Assembly (NCBI GenBank): GCA_028869255.1
Contig: CP110972.1
Location: 4,345,001 to 4,409,000 of the forward strand
DNA from: Pseudomonas poae
GTDB taxonomy: Bacteria > Pseudomonadota > Gammaproteobacteria > Pseudomonadales > Pseudomonadaceae
Length of the DNA: 64,000 nt
Direction of reading: 5' to 3'
The position numbers were made by a program, and so were the translations under genes. Positions 1-7,491 of this stretch are shown here, piece by piece. How positions within the stretch are numbered: position 1 is the stretch's first letter; every line of letters begins with the position of its first letter. A model generated the notes under the pieces. The model had not been told where the DNA came from and did no database searches. It saw only the letters and a program-made list of their open reading frames with translations.

Positions 1-2
1 CC

Positions 3-146
3 CTGCTACAAAGGTGTGCCGTTTGCGGCAAACCGATTATCACCAGCTACATGCTAATGAAGCCACGCTATTGTTCTCATTCTCACTACATGCAAGCGTG
101 GCGATTGAAGCAGAAAGCGAAGAAAGCAGAACAAGTAGCAGCGTAA
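3..146 (+). CDS. C-terminal fragment of a small zinc-finger-like protein
   Basis: The third reading frame is open from the window edge to a TAA at 144-146 and encodes 47 residues. It shows a C-x2-C pair (CAVC), then a second cluster (YCSHSHY) followed by a basic tail rich in K, R and Q. This layout resembles the N-terminal zinc finger of the HNH protein at 5003-6136 (YCSTAC then a basic stretch). The start lies left of the window. An overlapping frame (14-211) has a methionine start but no recognisable character. Function unknown; binding to nucleic acid is an inference from the zinc knuckle and basic tail. Confidence 0.45.
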   Translation: MLQRCAVCGKPIITSYMLMKPRYCSHSHYMQAWRLKQKAKKAEQVAA

Positions 147-214
147 CACCCCCCGCTAGACACTCCGCCATTACAGCACAGAACCCTAACACACCTACCA
201 AAGGAATCTAAGAT

Positions 215-751
215 ATGAAAAAGTATGATTTGACTACGACCCGTAAAGTCGTAGCCTCTGAGAAAGCCGAATACATCAAAGCGGCAATTGAGTTTGCCCG
301 CAACTCCCCCGCTCCAGTTTACGAAGGTAGCCGCCAGCCAACCCGCTCTATCCTCTTCACAGTGCTGACGCCATACGATGGCATGACCAAGTATGCCAAA
401 CTGGCTAGCGAAGGTTGGGAGCTAGACATTAACTATAAGTATCAAATGGTCAAACTCAATGACCGTGCCCCGCTCCAGTTTGCAGCTCTGGCACCCCACA
501 ACTACTTTGACGAGCATCTAATGCCAACCATCGCCATGAGTGCAGAAGCAGCGTACGAACGCGAAGTGGCCGAGCATAATAAACTAGTTGCCCGTGGAAA
601 GGCTGATGCCCAACACCGCGAAGTGATCAAGGCTCGCATCATCGCTGAGAAAGAAGCCGAGTTGAACGCCGAAGTTGATCGCCAAATCAGAGGTAACAAG
701 CAGCGTCCAAACTATGAAGCCCTGATGAACAGTGGCTTTGCTGACGCTTAA
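215..751 (+). CDS. Hypothetical protein in phage-like region
   Basis: Encodes 178 residues from an ATG with a good ribosome site (AAGGAA 9-10 bases upstream). No signal peptide or membrane segment is seen. The N-terminal half is mixed; the C-terminal part from about residue 120 is a charged, probably helical stretch rich in A, E, K and R. I do not recognise the family. It sits immediately upstream of the tape-measure-like gene, separated by a hairpin that could terminate or attenuate transcription. In tailed phages this place is often taken by tail assembly proteins, but nothing in the sequence proves that here. Confidence 0.7.
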   Translation: MKKYDLTTTRKVVASEKAEYIKAAIEFARNSPAPVYEGSRQPTRSILFTVLTPYDGMTKYAKLASEGWELDINYKYQMVKLNDRAPLQFAALAPHNYFDEHLMPTIAMSAEAAYEREVAEHNKLVARGKADAQHREVIKARIIAEKEAELNAEVDRQIRGNKQRPNYEALMNSGFADA

Positions 752-768
752 TAACATCGCAGAAGAAC

Positions 769-790
769 AAGGGGGCCAAGTGCCCCTTTT
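769..790 (+). terminator. Rho-independent terminator or attenuator
   Basis: A G/C stem (AAGGGG pairing with CCCCTT) is followed directly by a T run ending at 790. It lies 18 bases past the stop of the 178-residue gene and ends before the ribosome site (AGGAG) of the next gene. Confidence 0.6.
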
Positions 791-808
791 CGTATTTAGG
801 AGATTCGT

Positions 809-3055
809 ATGTTAAACGAAGAGGTAGCCCGCCTAACAGGTAAACTGATTTTCAACGTGCAGGGACTTCAAACCCTTGCCAACTTCCAGAAGCGACTACA
901 GTCAGCCCAGACTAAAGTTAACGGACTCGCAATGGCAGTTAGCAAACTGCATACCGCACTGGCAAAGACTTTGAAAATCAAAGTAGACACAAGTCAGGTG
1001 GACAAGTCTAAGGCCAAGCTTGAAAGTGCAATCAAGCGTCAGGCAGCCGCTGAGGCCGCTTTATCCAACCAGCAGCGTAAGACGTTCGCCGCTGAGATCA
1101 CCCAATCTAAGTTGAGGTATGCCGGGACCAAGGCTCAGGCCCAGCTCAACACAGCAGCCCTCGCCAGCCAAAAGCAAGGCGCCATCGTGGCAGCCAAGGC
1201 AGCGGCAAGCACTACAGCAGGTGGAGTCGCCACCAAGAGCCAACTGGCAAGCCAGAACGCTATCACGGCCTCCGTGGCCCGCCAGACCCGATTGCAAGCT
1301 ATCCAACAGAAGCTAGCCGCCGCCACCCAGAAAGCGGCAAACGCGCACCTTGCCAGCCAAGGTAAGTTGCAAAGGATTCAGCAGCAGATTAACCACGGCC
1401 AGCAGCAAGCTCACCTTCGCGCCCAACGTGCGGCAACTCAGCAGGCGGCAGCTCAACAGACAGCCGCCAACAAGACTCAAGGCAGCACCCAGAGCGCTCA
1501 ACGCTTCCAATGGGCACAGCAACGGCACCAAGCGTGGCAAGCCCGACAGAACGCTCCACGCTCATCACCGGGCGCCGGGATTGGAGGTAGTGGTATCGGT
1601 GGTGTTCTCGCCCTGGGCGGGATGATCGGCGGAATCGGGATTGCAGTGTCTGCCTTGAATGGCCTGATTGGTAAACTCGGGGAGCGCGTCGAAGAACGGA
1701 AAGAGAACGTCAAGGGTGCAGAAGCCTTTAACTCGAACTTCACCGCTATCAGTCGTGATCCAGCCCAGCAAAAACTTTGGCGAGACGAGTACATCAAGGC
1801 CGCTAACGACAGCGGCACCAATATCGACAATGACAGTGCTAAAGATTTTCGTAACTTCGTGATGGCCCAACTTGCCTATGGTAAGAAGCCCGACGGAATC
1901 ATGAAAGACTACAAACTTCGCCAACAGGTATTCGCTATCAGTGGTGCAAGTAAAGACGATGCGAAGGAGCTGAACAAGCAACTTGGTCAGATGGCAAGCG
2001 ACGGCACAGGCAATAAGCAAGACTACGATATCATCAACGACCGCATGCCGATGATGGCCCCATATCTAGCCCGTGCTTACGGAGAAGAGAAGAACATCAA
2101 AGACCCGCTTAAAGCGCGACAGACTTTGAATAAAAGGCTCAAGGCTGGTGATGGCGTCAAATACAGTTGGTATGAACGCGCCTTCCAACTGATGGCCGAA
2201 GAAAACCAAGGGATGCTTGAGGACCGCAAGAAGACAGTAACTTATACTCAAGCTCAAGCGGATAACCAGAAGTATCTAAACGACAACTCGGTCAACACTG
2301 ACGCAAACCTCAGCGAAGTGATGAAGGACAACGTTAAGGCTTGGCAAGATGTTAATACAGACCTTGAGTCTACCCGTGTGGCACTCAAAGGTTTTGACGA
2401 AGGCTTAACCAGTGCCCAGACCAGCCTACTAAGACTCATGTTCGGACGTAACATGGATGGCAGCAAGAAGTCTGACGCTCAACAAATGGCTGACCGTATG
2501 ACTACGGCAGACATGCCAGCTCCTGTAAACCTGTTCGACACTTCCGAATATCAGAAAATTGATCCAATCGGTGATCGCAGTAAAGGGTTTTACGATAATT
2601 TCCTAGACAAACTCTTTGGAGTTACAGAGCGCAACGCCCAAGCTCGTAAAGACCGTGACATGTCTCTTGGCGATCAGTACAAACTTCCTCAGATCGACGC
2701 CTCTGGTTTGATGCATAAAGCTGGTTTGGATAAAGATTTGAATTCTGACACAAGCAGCCCTCTAAGCCGTATCGCTGACTTGTCTAGTCAGTTCAAAGCC
2801 ATGCAAGACTTGATGACCACAAACGGGAGTGCAGCCGCAGTGATGCAAGGCGCCACTAACGTGCAGCAAACCGTCTCCCCAAGCTACAACTTCGAAGTAA
2901 CTATTGCAGGGAGTGCTACCGAGAAGGATGGTCAGCAGTTCATGGACTACGTTAAAACAGAAGTTGGACGCATGGAGAGCAAGTTGCCGGGTATCGCCGA
3001 AGACTCTATCAGAGGCATGCTTGTTCACGCCCGCTCTCAACAAGCCGAACGTTAA
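809..3055 (+). CDS. Phage tail tape-measure-like protein
   Basis: Encodes 748 residues with ATTTAGGAG ahead of the ATG. Residues 1 to about 240 are a long low-complexity helical region rich in A, Q, K and S, as expected for a coiled coil. Around 250-290 lies a Gly/Ala/Ile-rich hydrophobic stretch (GIGGVLALGGMIGGIGIAV), a hallmark of tape-measure proteins, where such segments take part in membrane passage of DNA. The remainder is soluble and charged, with QQFMDYVKTEVGRM near the C-terminus resembling ends of tail tape-measure chains. No lytic transglycosylase or peptidase domain is evident. No other recognisable head, tail or terminase gene is in the window, so it could belong to a prophage cut by the left edge, a tail-like bacteriocin or a remnant. 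Confidence 0.6.
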   Translation: MLNEEVARLTGKLIFNVQGLQTLANFQKRLQSAQTKVNGLAMAVSKLHTALAKTLKIKVDTSQVDKSKAKLESAIKRQAAAEAALSNQQRKTFAAEITQSKLRYAGTKAQAQLNTAALASQKQGAIVAAKAAASTTAGGVATKSQLASQNAITASVARQTRLQAIQQKLAAATQKAANAHLASQGKLQRIQQQINHGQQQAHLRAQRAATQQAAAQQTAANKTQGSTQSAQRFQWAQQRHQAWQARQNAPRSSPGAGIGGSGIGGVLALGGMIGGIGIAVSALNGLIGKLGERVEERKENVKGAEAFNSNFTAISRDPAQQKLWRDEYIKAANDSGTNIDNDSAKDFRNFVMAQLAYGKKPDGIMKDYKLRQQVFAISGASKDDAKELNKQLGQMASDGTGNKQDYDIINDRMPMMAPYLARAYGEEKNIKDPLKARQTLNKRLKAGDGVKYSWYERAFQLMAEENQGMLEDRKKTVTYTQAQADNQKYLNDNSVNTDANLSEVMKDNVKAWQDVNTDLESTRVALKGFDEGLTSAQTSLLRLMFGRNMDGSKKSDAQQMADRMTTADMPAPVNLFDTSEYQKIDPIGDRSKGFYDNFLDKLFGVTERNAQARKDRDMSLGDQYKLPQIDASGLMHKAGLDKDLNSDTSSPLSRIADLSSQFKAMQDLMTTNGSAAAVMQGATNVQQTVSPSYNFEVTIAGSATEKDGQQFMDYVKTEVGRMESKLPGIAEDSIRGMLVHARSQQAER

Positions 3056-3140
3056 CAGCCAAATACGAAAAGAGGCTTATAGGACTGCAATCCCATACGC
3101 CTCTCCCTTCTAACTAACAGCCCCAAGGAACCCTTCCAAA

Positions 3141-3500
3141 ATGTCAAGCTTCACCTTCCACTACACACCTCTTCAAGTGCTGAGAGACGTTATCGTCTAT
3201 TGCGTTCTAGTCATCTGCCTGATTATGACAATTGGTGCAGCTAACCGAGAGAGGTATAACGCTCACCAAACAGCTATCGAATTGAGGCGCGTCCAAGACT
3301 ATACCGATAGTCAAGTGCTGCAATCACGAATGGCAATGCTCGACATTGTTACAGGGCTCAGCACCAGCACCAAACTTCTAACACAGATCACATGCCTAAG
3401 TTCTGGCGCTCAATGTTCCGATACCACACCAGAAAAGCCAGCCCCACTTAAATACACACCACCCAACACAACTACGGAGAACCCGCCAAATGCCCAGTAA
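3141..3500 (+). CDS. Small single-span membrane protein
   Basis: Encodes 119 residues. A strongly hydrophobic segment at about residues 18-36 (VIVYCVLVICLIMTIGAA) is followed by a charged helical part and a Pro/Thr-rich tail. The layout (short cytoplasmic N-terminus, one membrane helix, extended exported tail) would suit an accessory phage membrane protein such as an inner-membrane spanin, but no family motif is present. AAGGAA lies 13 bases upstream of the ATG. An imperfect inverted repeat (AGAGGC ... GCCTCT, about 3073-3104) sits between it and the tape-measure gene. Its 3' end overlaps the next gene by 11 bases. Confidence 0.6.
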   Translation: MSSFTFHYTPLQVLRDVIVYCVLVICLIMTIGAANRERYNAHQTAIELRRVQDYTDSQVLQSRMAMLDIVTGLSTSTKLLTQITCLSSGAQCSDTTPEKPAPLKYTPPNTTTENPPNAQ

Positions 3501-3768
3501 CAAGAGAGTTGATTACGCAGCAGAACGCTACAGCTTTGAAATGAAACTTCTCAACACTTCCTTCTCCAGCTTCCTAGCCCTGTGCAAAGACCTGAGAGAA
3601 TCGGGAAGTACCAAGGGCGACAGGCTTTATACAGCACTCGCCACCCAGTACAGCCTACTTAAAGATTCTGGCTCCCTTGCCAAACTCGACGCAGTAACGC
3701 GCTTCACAGCTCTAGTACGTGAAGCAGCATACGCAATCAGCGAACTACTTAGAAAAGGAATCAAATGA
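3490..3768 (+). CDS. Hypothetical protein (92 aa)
   Basis: Encodes 92 residues from an ATG preceded by CGGAGA. The product is predicted to be mainly helical and soluble, with no cysteine cluster or membrane segment; I recognise no family. It overlaps the stop of the upstream membrane-protein gene by 11 bases and the start of the next gene by 4 bases (ATGA), so these small genes are probably translated from one mRNA. Confidence 0.6.
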   Translation: MPSNKRVDYAAERYSFEMKLLNTSFSSFLALCKDLRESGSTKGDRLYTALATQYSLLKDSGSLAKLDAVTRFTALVREAAYAISELLRKGIK

Positions 3769-4073
3769 TGATCAACGAAGTTATCAATCCAAACGCCTAC
3801 ACTATGGCCGACCAAGTAACAGGTGAAACCTACCTGACCCAAGCCACTGCTACATTACTAGCCTTGGCTGGCGATATTGAACACTTACCAACATACCGTG
3901 CACTCGCCTTAGAGGCTGAGCAGTGGCACTTAGTAGACGCCACGGACGCACTGGAGGCTCTTTACCTCGACGCCCTAGAGCAAGTACCAACCGGCGATCA
4001 CAGCGCCCTAGAAGCAGCTATGGACGCCCTGACACACCAAGTTAGTATTGTCCTGCACCACCTCGCACAGTGA
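3765..4073 (+). CDS. Hypothetical acidic helical protein (102 aa)
   Basis: Encodes 102 residues, markedly acidic and rich in Ala and Leu, probably all helix. The start is ATG in an ATGATGATG run preceded by AAAAGGA; the first ATG is chosen because it best fits the ribosome site. Part of the tightly packed set of small genes after the tape-measure-like gene. Small acidic proteins of this kind are common among phage accessory genes, but no specific role can be read from the sequence. Confidence 0.55.
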   Translation: MMINEVINPNAYTMADQVTGETYLTQATATLLALAGDIEHLPTYRALALEAEQWHLVDATDALEALYLDALEQVPTGDHSALEAAMDALTHQVSIVLHHLAQ

Positions 4074-4108
4074 CACCCACCCCACACATTCAGCACGGAG
4101 AACGAACT

Positions 4109-4300
4109 ATGAAGTATGCCCAGATCACCCAAGCTTACGACCGATATGAAGCCGCCTACCACTACCTAGAAGTTACCTTCGGTATTCACGTACCGTATAT
4201 GTACCCAGACTTAGTTGGCTACACCGTGCAATGTGCGGAAGGCAGTGTTCCAGAACACCAATTCAAGCGTGACGCCAAAGTCATGTACTACATGCACTGA
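4109..4300 (+). CDS. Hypothetical small protein (63 aa)
   Basis: Encodes 63 residues rich in aromatic residues (Tyr, His, Phe). The ATG at 4109 is preferred over an in-frame upstream start at 4070 because GGAG lies 8-11 bases before it and the intervening residues look like non-coding sequence. No family recognised. It continues the series of small genes each with its own strong ribosome site. Confidence 0.5.
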   Translation: MKYAQITQAYDRYEAAYHYLEVTFGIHVPYMYPDLVGYTVQCAEGSVPEHQFKRDAKVMYYMH

Positions 4301-4330
4301 TACATACACCAATCAACTGGAGATTCTACA

Positions 4331-4570
4331 ATGAGCAAGACATACGACCCTATCGCAATTGAGGCACTACGCGAAACCTTGGGAATAACTGACCTTTACG
4401 CCGGGAATATTATCTTCCAGATTCTCCAAGCTGGCGAAGCCGTGACAGCCGAGTCCATCAAGAAGGCCAAGGCCAGTGTAAGTGTGAGTGTGAGCGTGCA
4501 GAAGAATGTAAAACCCGAAACAGCCATAGAAGCCACTAGCCGAATTTTGCGACAGAAATATGGAAGTTGA
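4331..4570 (+). CDS. Hypothetical small protein with Ser-Val repeat (79 aa)
   Basis: Encodes 79 residues after CTGGAGATTCTACA. Residues about 48-57 are an alternating Ser-Val run, produced by tandem copies of a six-base unit (GTGTAA, GTGTGA, GTGTGA and a variant) at about 4477-4500, a sequence prone to slipped-strand length change. The N-terminal half (EALRETLGITDLYAGNIIF) looks like a small helical domain. No known family. It ends the run of small same-strand genes; a possible terminator lies about 90 bases downstream. Confidence 0.5.
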   Translation: MSKTYDPIAIEALRETLGITDLYAGNIIFQILQAGEAVTAESIKKAKASVSVSVSVQKNVKPETAIEATSRILRQKYGS

Positions 4571-4656
4571 CAAAACAGTAAACTCGCCTTAGATGACTCT
4601 TGCTTTAACTGGAAACTCTCAGCAATCGTAATTCGCAAGAGCGCCTAATACAGCTA

Positions 4657-4680
4657 CTTTTAGTCTATCTAACCTAAAAG
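4657..4680 (+). terminator. Inverted repeat, possible weak terminator
   Basis: CTTTTAG at 4657-4663 pairs with CTAAAAG at 4674-4680 across a ten-base loop in the 260-base gap before the next gene. The stem is A/T-rich and there is no clear T tract beyond it, so an operator role is equally possible. The rest of the 4571-4830 gap shows no gene. Confidence 0.3.
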
Positions 4681-4830
4681 GGTTTACATGTGAGAATTCC
4701 GTGAGACAATACTATATAAGCAGGAAATAAACTTTGTTTGTGTTGACGCAATGTTAGCACCGCTCCTGTCAGTACCCCCGAAACATCCCCACGCAAAATA
4801 CCCTCACACCATTCAAATGGAGAATTTCCT

Positions 4831-5034
4831 ATGTCCGTTCTTAACAAGCGTGCCGGAACTTTGCGAAGCCTAACTTGCCGGGTCTGCCATAAGCAGTTCA
4901 CTCGCAAGAAGTTTCAGCCAGTTTGTTGCCACGCCTGCAACACCATCTACAAAGCCGAACAACTAACCCTATCCCAAGCCGACCTTCAAGGAGCTAACAC
5001 CGATGACCACCAGAACCACCACACCAGCTGTTAA
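4831..5034 (+). CDS. Small zinc-ribbon protein
   Basis: Encodes 67 residues from an ATG preceded by TGGAGAATTTCCT. Residues 16-36 hold CRVC followed, 13 residues later, by CCHAC, a likely treble-clef or ribbon zinc site flanked by basic residues. The C-terminal half is polar. It overlaps the HNH gene by 32 bases in another frame. The paired-cysteine arrangement recurs in the adjacent HNH protein and in the fragment at the left edge, suggesting a small family of zinc proteins in this island. Role unknown; nucleic-acid binding is inferred. Confidence 0.5.
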   Translation: MSVLNKRAGTLRSLTCRVCHKQFTRKKFQPVCCHACNTIYKAEQLTLSQADLQGANTDDHQNHHTSC

Positions 5035-6136
5035 GAGCACCCGCAAAGCGAACACATGCAAGGCCGCCAACTGCCGCAAGCAAGCCACAGCGAAATACTG
5101 CTCCACGGCGTGCAGAGTCGCCTCCCACCGCAAGGCCGATAAAAAGAAGTCACCTAGAGTAGTCAAGACAGCGATTGATTATATGGATGGCAGCTTCTGG
5201 ACCAAGCTTTGTAACCACCTTGGCCGAGCCGGTACAGTGCAGGCTTCGCCTTACAATGCAGGTGAGTACCTGACCCTCAGCAAGCTGGACAAGCAATGCG
5301 CAGCATTCAACGGTGACGCTGGCCGTGTTTACGAACTCAGCCACATCGTCCCAGCCTCCAAGGGCGGGTTCTTCAACCTGCAAAACCTCGTCATCGCTCC
5401 AACCTCTATGAACCGAGCCCACGGCAGCACACACTTCGGATTCGGTGAAGGCGTAGACATGACAGAGGCCAACCCGCGCTTACTGATCACCCCCACCACG
5501 CCACACGAGACAATCAAGCAATTGCTGATCGAACTCCACGGCGAAGCGTTCATGCTGAAAGAAGCCAAGGCCGTCAAGCCAGTGAAGTCCACACGTAAGG
5601 CCGACTTGACGCAAGTGCTGATGATGTTCAACCCGTGCAATGACACACACGCCGATCTACTCAAGAGCGTTGAATTCATCAACGGCCTAACTGGTCGCCA
5701 GATGAAACAAGCGCTTGAGATCGTCAAGGGCGAGAACACAATGCCAATCTACTTCGCCCCAGCAACGCCACTGGTTGACGTGCTCACCTCCGAATTTGCC
5801 CGGCTGACCAAGTATCGCCCAGAGTTCGCAACCATCGCTGACAGCCTCACAGCAGCATTGGCGACCCAGAAGCACGCGCCCCAATCATTGTTCACCAGCG
5901 AGCACGGGAAGGTGTTGTTCAACCTGCTACACGGCAAAACTTTGGTGCAATCGACCATCGAAAAGCTGATCCTCGAAAACACGCTGGTATTCCGCGTTCG
6001 TTACGGTACAGGCTTCGACTTCCACACCATCGAAGAACACCAAGGGTTCTGGATGCAGGATCACGCCGACAGAGTGATGCTCACATCAAAGTGGGAAGTT
6101 GCTCAGACCGCAACCTGTCAAGAGTTACCGTTCTAA
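5003..6136 (+). CDS. HNH endonuclease-like protein with N-terminal zinc finger
   Basis: Encodes 377 residues; AAGGAG lies 11 bases before the ATG. Residues about 19-45 form a zinc finger (C-x4-C ... YCSTAC) with a basic flank. Residues about 112-140 carry an HNH-type signature: ELSHIVPASKGG, then NLQNLVIAP and an MNRAHG end, matching the His, Asn and Asn/His positions of the beta-beta-alpha-metal fold. The remaining 230 residues are not recognised. HNH proteins of phages are homing nickases or packaging partners of terminase; here no terminase is in view. Either role is an inference. The stop is followed within 20 bases by the repeated element at 6155. Confidence 0.65.
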   Translation: MTTRTTTPAVKSTRKANTCKAANCRKQATAKYCSTACRVASHRKADKKKSPRVVKTAIDYMDGSFWTKLCNHLGRAGTVQASPYNAGEYLTLSKLDKQCAAFNGDAGRVYELSHIVPASKGGFFNLQNLVIAPTSMNRAHGSTHFGFGEGVDMTEANPRLLITPTTPHETIKQLLIELHGEAFMLKEAKAVKPVKSTRKADLTQVLMMFNPCNDTHADLLKSVEFINGLTGRQMKQALEIVKGENTMPIYFAPATPLVDVLTSEFARLTKYRPEFATIADSLTAALATQKHAPQSLFTSEHGKVLFNLLHGKTLVQSTIEKLILENTLVFRVRYGTGFDFHTIEEHQGFWMQDHADRVMLTSKWEVAQTATCQELPF

Positions 6137-6154
6137 CGTGTGACGCGCTCCATA

Positions 6155-6240
6155 GGTAGGAGTACGAGTGTTACGCTTACTCTGCCCTCCAAGCCACGCC
6201 CCATAAGGCTTTCAGCCATTTTCCAATGCAGATTTTGTGC
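6155..6240 (+). repeat. Intergenic element, copy A
   Basis: Aligns without gaps to copy B at 8122-8207. By hand count about 55 of 86 positions match, and the two anchor blocks GGTAGGAG and CAATGCAGATT are exactly 69 bases apart in both copies. Both copies have a dyad with the same centre (AAGCC with GGCTT here) and an alternative hairpin just downstream (GGCT with AGCC). It begins 18 bases after the HNH stop codon. A thirteen-base match to the core of copy B recurs at 6816. Confidence 0.55.
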
Positions 6241-6450
6241 ACAGCACAATGGGCATCCACCTTCGCCCTGCGGACAAACGGCACTTGACAAACCTAAAAA
6301 CACCTTGACAAAAAGACTTTATACTGTAAGCTGACGCTTGTCGTCGGCTTAGGCTCCGAAGGCATTGCCCCTGCGGAGCAACGAACGGTATACGCACCGC
6401 CGCCGTCAGTCCTGACACCCCGCCTTTACACACAACCGTCACCACAGAAC

Positions 6451-6784
6451 GAGCTTCTAAGCTCTTGACCTTGATCCTCTCCAATGCGAAGCATTAAAGA
6501 GTACATCTTGTAAGGGCTTTCTTCTTTTGAACGGAGTGTCATGGATGTATCGAAAAGTTGAATACCCTTACAATCGGTACGATTGAAGCGATAATGCCTA
6601 AAGAGCGGAAGCTCTTAGGATGAAATCACTACTAGTAGTACCGAATCCACCATAAATAACCTCAATAAAAACCTCTAGAAACCTCCCACCTATGCCAGTT
6701 TAGGCACTCATTGCTTACGCCAATCACAAAACCATAATTGATAGCATTTAACTATCAATCCTTTCCCTGTTTGGGCGCCCAAAC
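6451..6784. other. Non-coding region rich in short palindromes
   Basis: The 6137-7491 stretch has no convincing large gene. Within it at least seven short inverted repeats are packed into about 335 bases: GAGCTT-CT-AAGCTC (6451-6464), AATGC-GAA-GCATT (6483-6495), CAATCG-GTA-CGATTG (6571-6585), a 9-bp stem with GGAA loop (6597-6619), ACTACTAGTAGT (6628-6639), ATTGATAG with CTATCAAT (6737-6759) and the perfect 16-mer GTTTGGGCGCCCAAAC (6769-6784). A further one, AATCTCA with TGAGATT, is at 7026-7041. Such density suggests a replication, transfer, packaging or regulatory locus or a structured RNA; which one cannot be decided from the sequence. Confidence 0.5.
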
Positions 6785-6815
6785 GACACCAACTCCTTGA
6801 AAGCCCTGCCCTGTA

Positions 6816-6828
6816 TGGCCTACAGCCA
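6816..6828 (+). repeat. Core fragment of the intergenic element, copy C
   Basis: TGGCCTACAGCCA here is identical to 8173-8185 in copy B and able to form the same small hairpin (TGGC with GCCA). The flanks do not align clearly, so this is either a truncated copy or an independent binding site. Confidence 0.35.
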
Positions 6829-7146
6829 TGAGTGAGGATTCATAAAAGGGCGATCTGTCCAGTTGAGCCAGTTTCGGGAGTCACTGGTGTGCTAAGCCGG
6901 ACGCTTTCTCTCTCTCCAATAATAGTTTTGAAAATCCGAGAAACGGAGCGCCAGCCCCGAGGAACGGCCAAGCTCTTCAAGTCGAGAACCATTCTCACCC
7001 ACCACACCCCCAACAAAGGCGAAAGAATCTCATTTGAGATTTGAGAGTCCCCTTCAGTTCTAACTGCATAGCGTTCCACTCAATTGGAGCCGAGAGAAGG
7101 CTTCAAGCGCCCCTCCCGGCAGCCTGCATTGGCCGACACTACAAAG

Positions 7147-7275
7147 TCATTTGCTTGGCTTGTGAATAGGCAGCGTCGGATGCTTCGGCTTAGTCTCAGG
7201 ATTTACGTGGCGGCGTCGGTCATCTTTTCCATCGTCACGCTTCGGCTTTGGTCCCGGTTTAATGTCGGTAAACAT
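7147..7275 (-). CDS. Possible small basic protein (42 aa)
   Basis: A 42-residue frame starts at an ATG six bases after AGGGGT, a strong ribosome site, inside the otherwise non-coding stretch before the resolvase. The product (start MFTDIKPGPKPKRDDGKDD) is highly charged and rich in Pro and Lys, unlike random translation. No family is recognised. It is divergent from the resolvase and could be a small regulator, but it may also be chance. Confidence 0.3.
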   Translation of the reverse strand: MFTDIKPGPKPKRDDGKDDRRRHVNPETKPKHPTLPIHKPSK

Positions 7276-7383
7276 ACTATTACCCCTAATGGTCGCCATC
7301 GAACTGTGGCGGGACAAATGTAGCAATAGGCCATCGTGCACGGGGCGAGACTTTAGTCTTGGGTCATCTAACGTCCGTATAAC

Positions 7384-7478
7384 GACACCACTGAAAAGAC
7401 TTCCGATCTGGTATCAACAAACGTGCTTGTTAATTTGTGACACCACCCGTACAATGACACCACGTTAAACGACACCAC
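7384..7478 (+). repeat. Four GACACCAC direct repeats upstream of the resolvase
   Basis: GACACCAC occurs at 7384-7391, 7439-7446, 7456-7463 and 7471-7478, the last ending 14 bases before the resolvase start; a near copy (GACACCAA) is at 6785. The last three are spaced 17 and 15 bases apart. The pattern suits a binding site for the resolvase, an autoregulatory operator or plasmid-style iterons. Confidence 0.5.
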
Positions 7479-7491
7479 TTAGGACCAAATC

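Noticed and set aside
14..211. 65-codon frame at the left edge
   Set aside because: Overlaps the better zinc-finger frame, lacks a ribosome site and looks like random translation.
6285..6325. Sigma-70 promoter from TTGACA and TATACT near the HNH gene
   Set aside because: Both TTGACA boxes are at the wrong distance (about 9 and 29 bases) from TATACT, so a normal promoter is not supported.
6832..7323. Two plus-strand frames of 70 and 79 codons in the palindromic region
   Set aside because: No ribosome sites, no family features, and the stretch is full of inverted repeats; considered non-coding.
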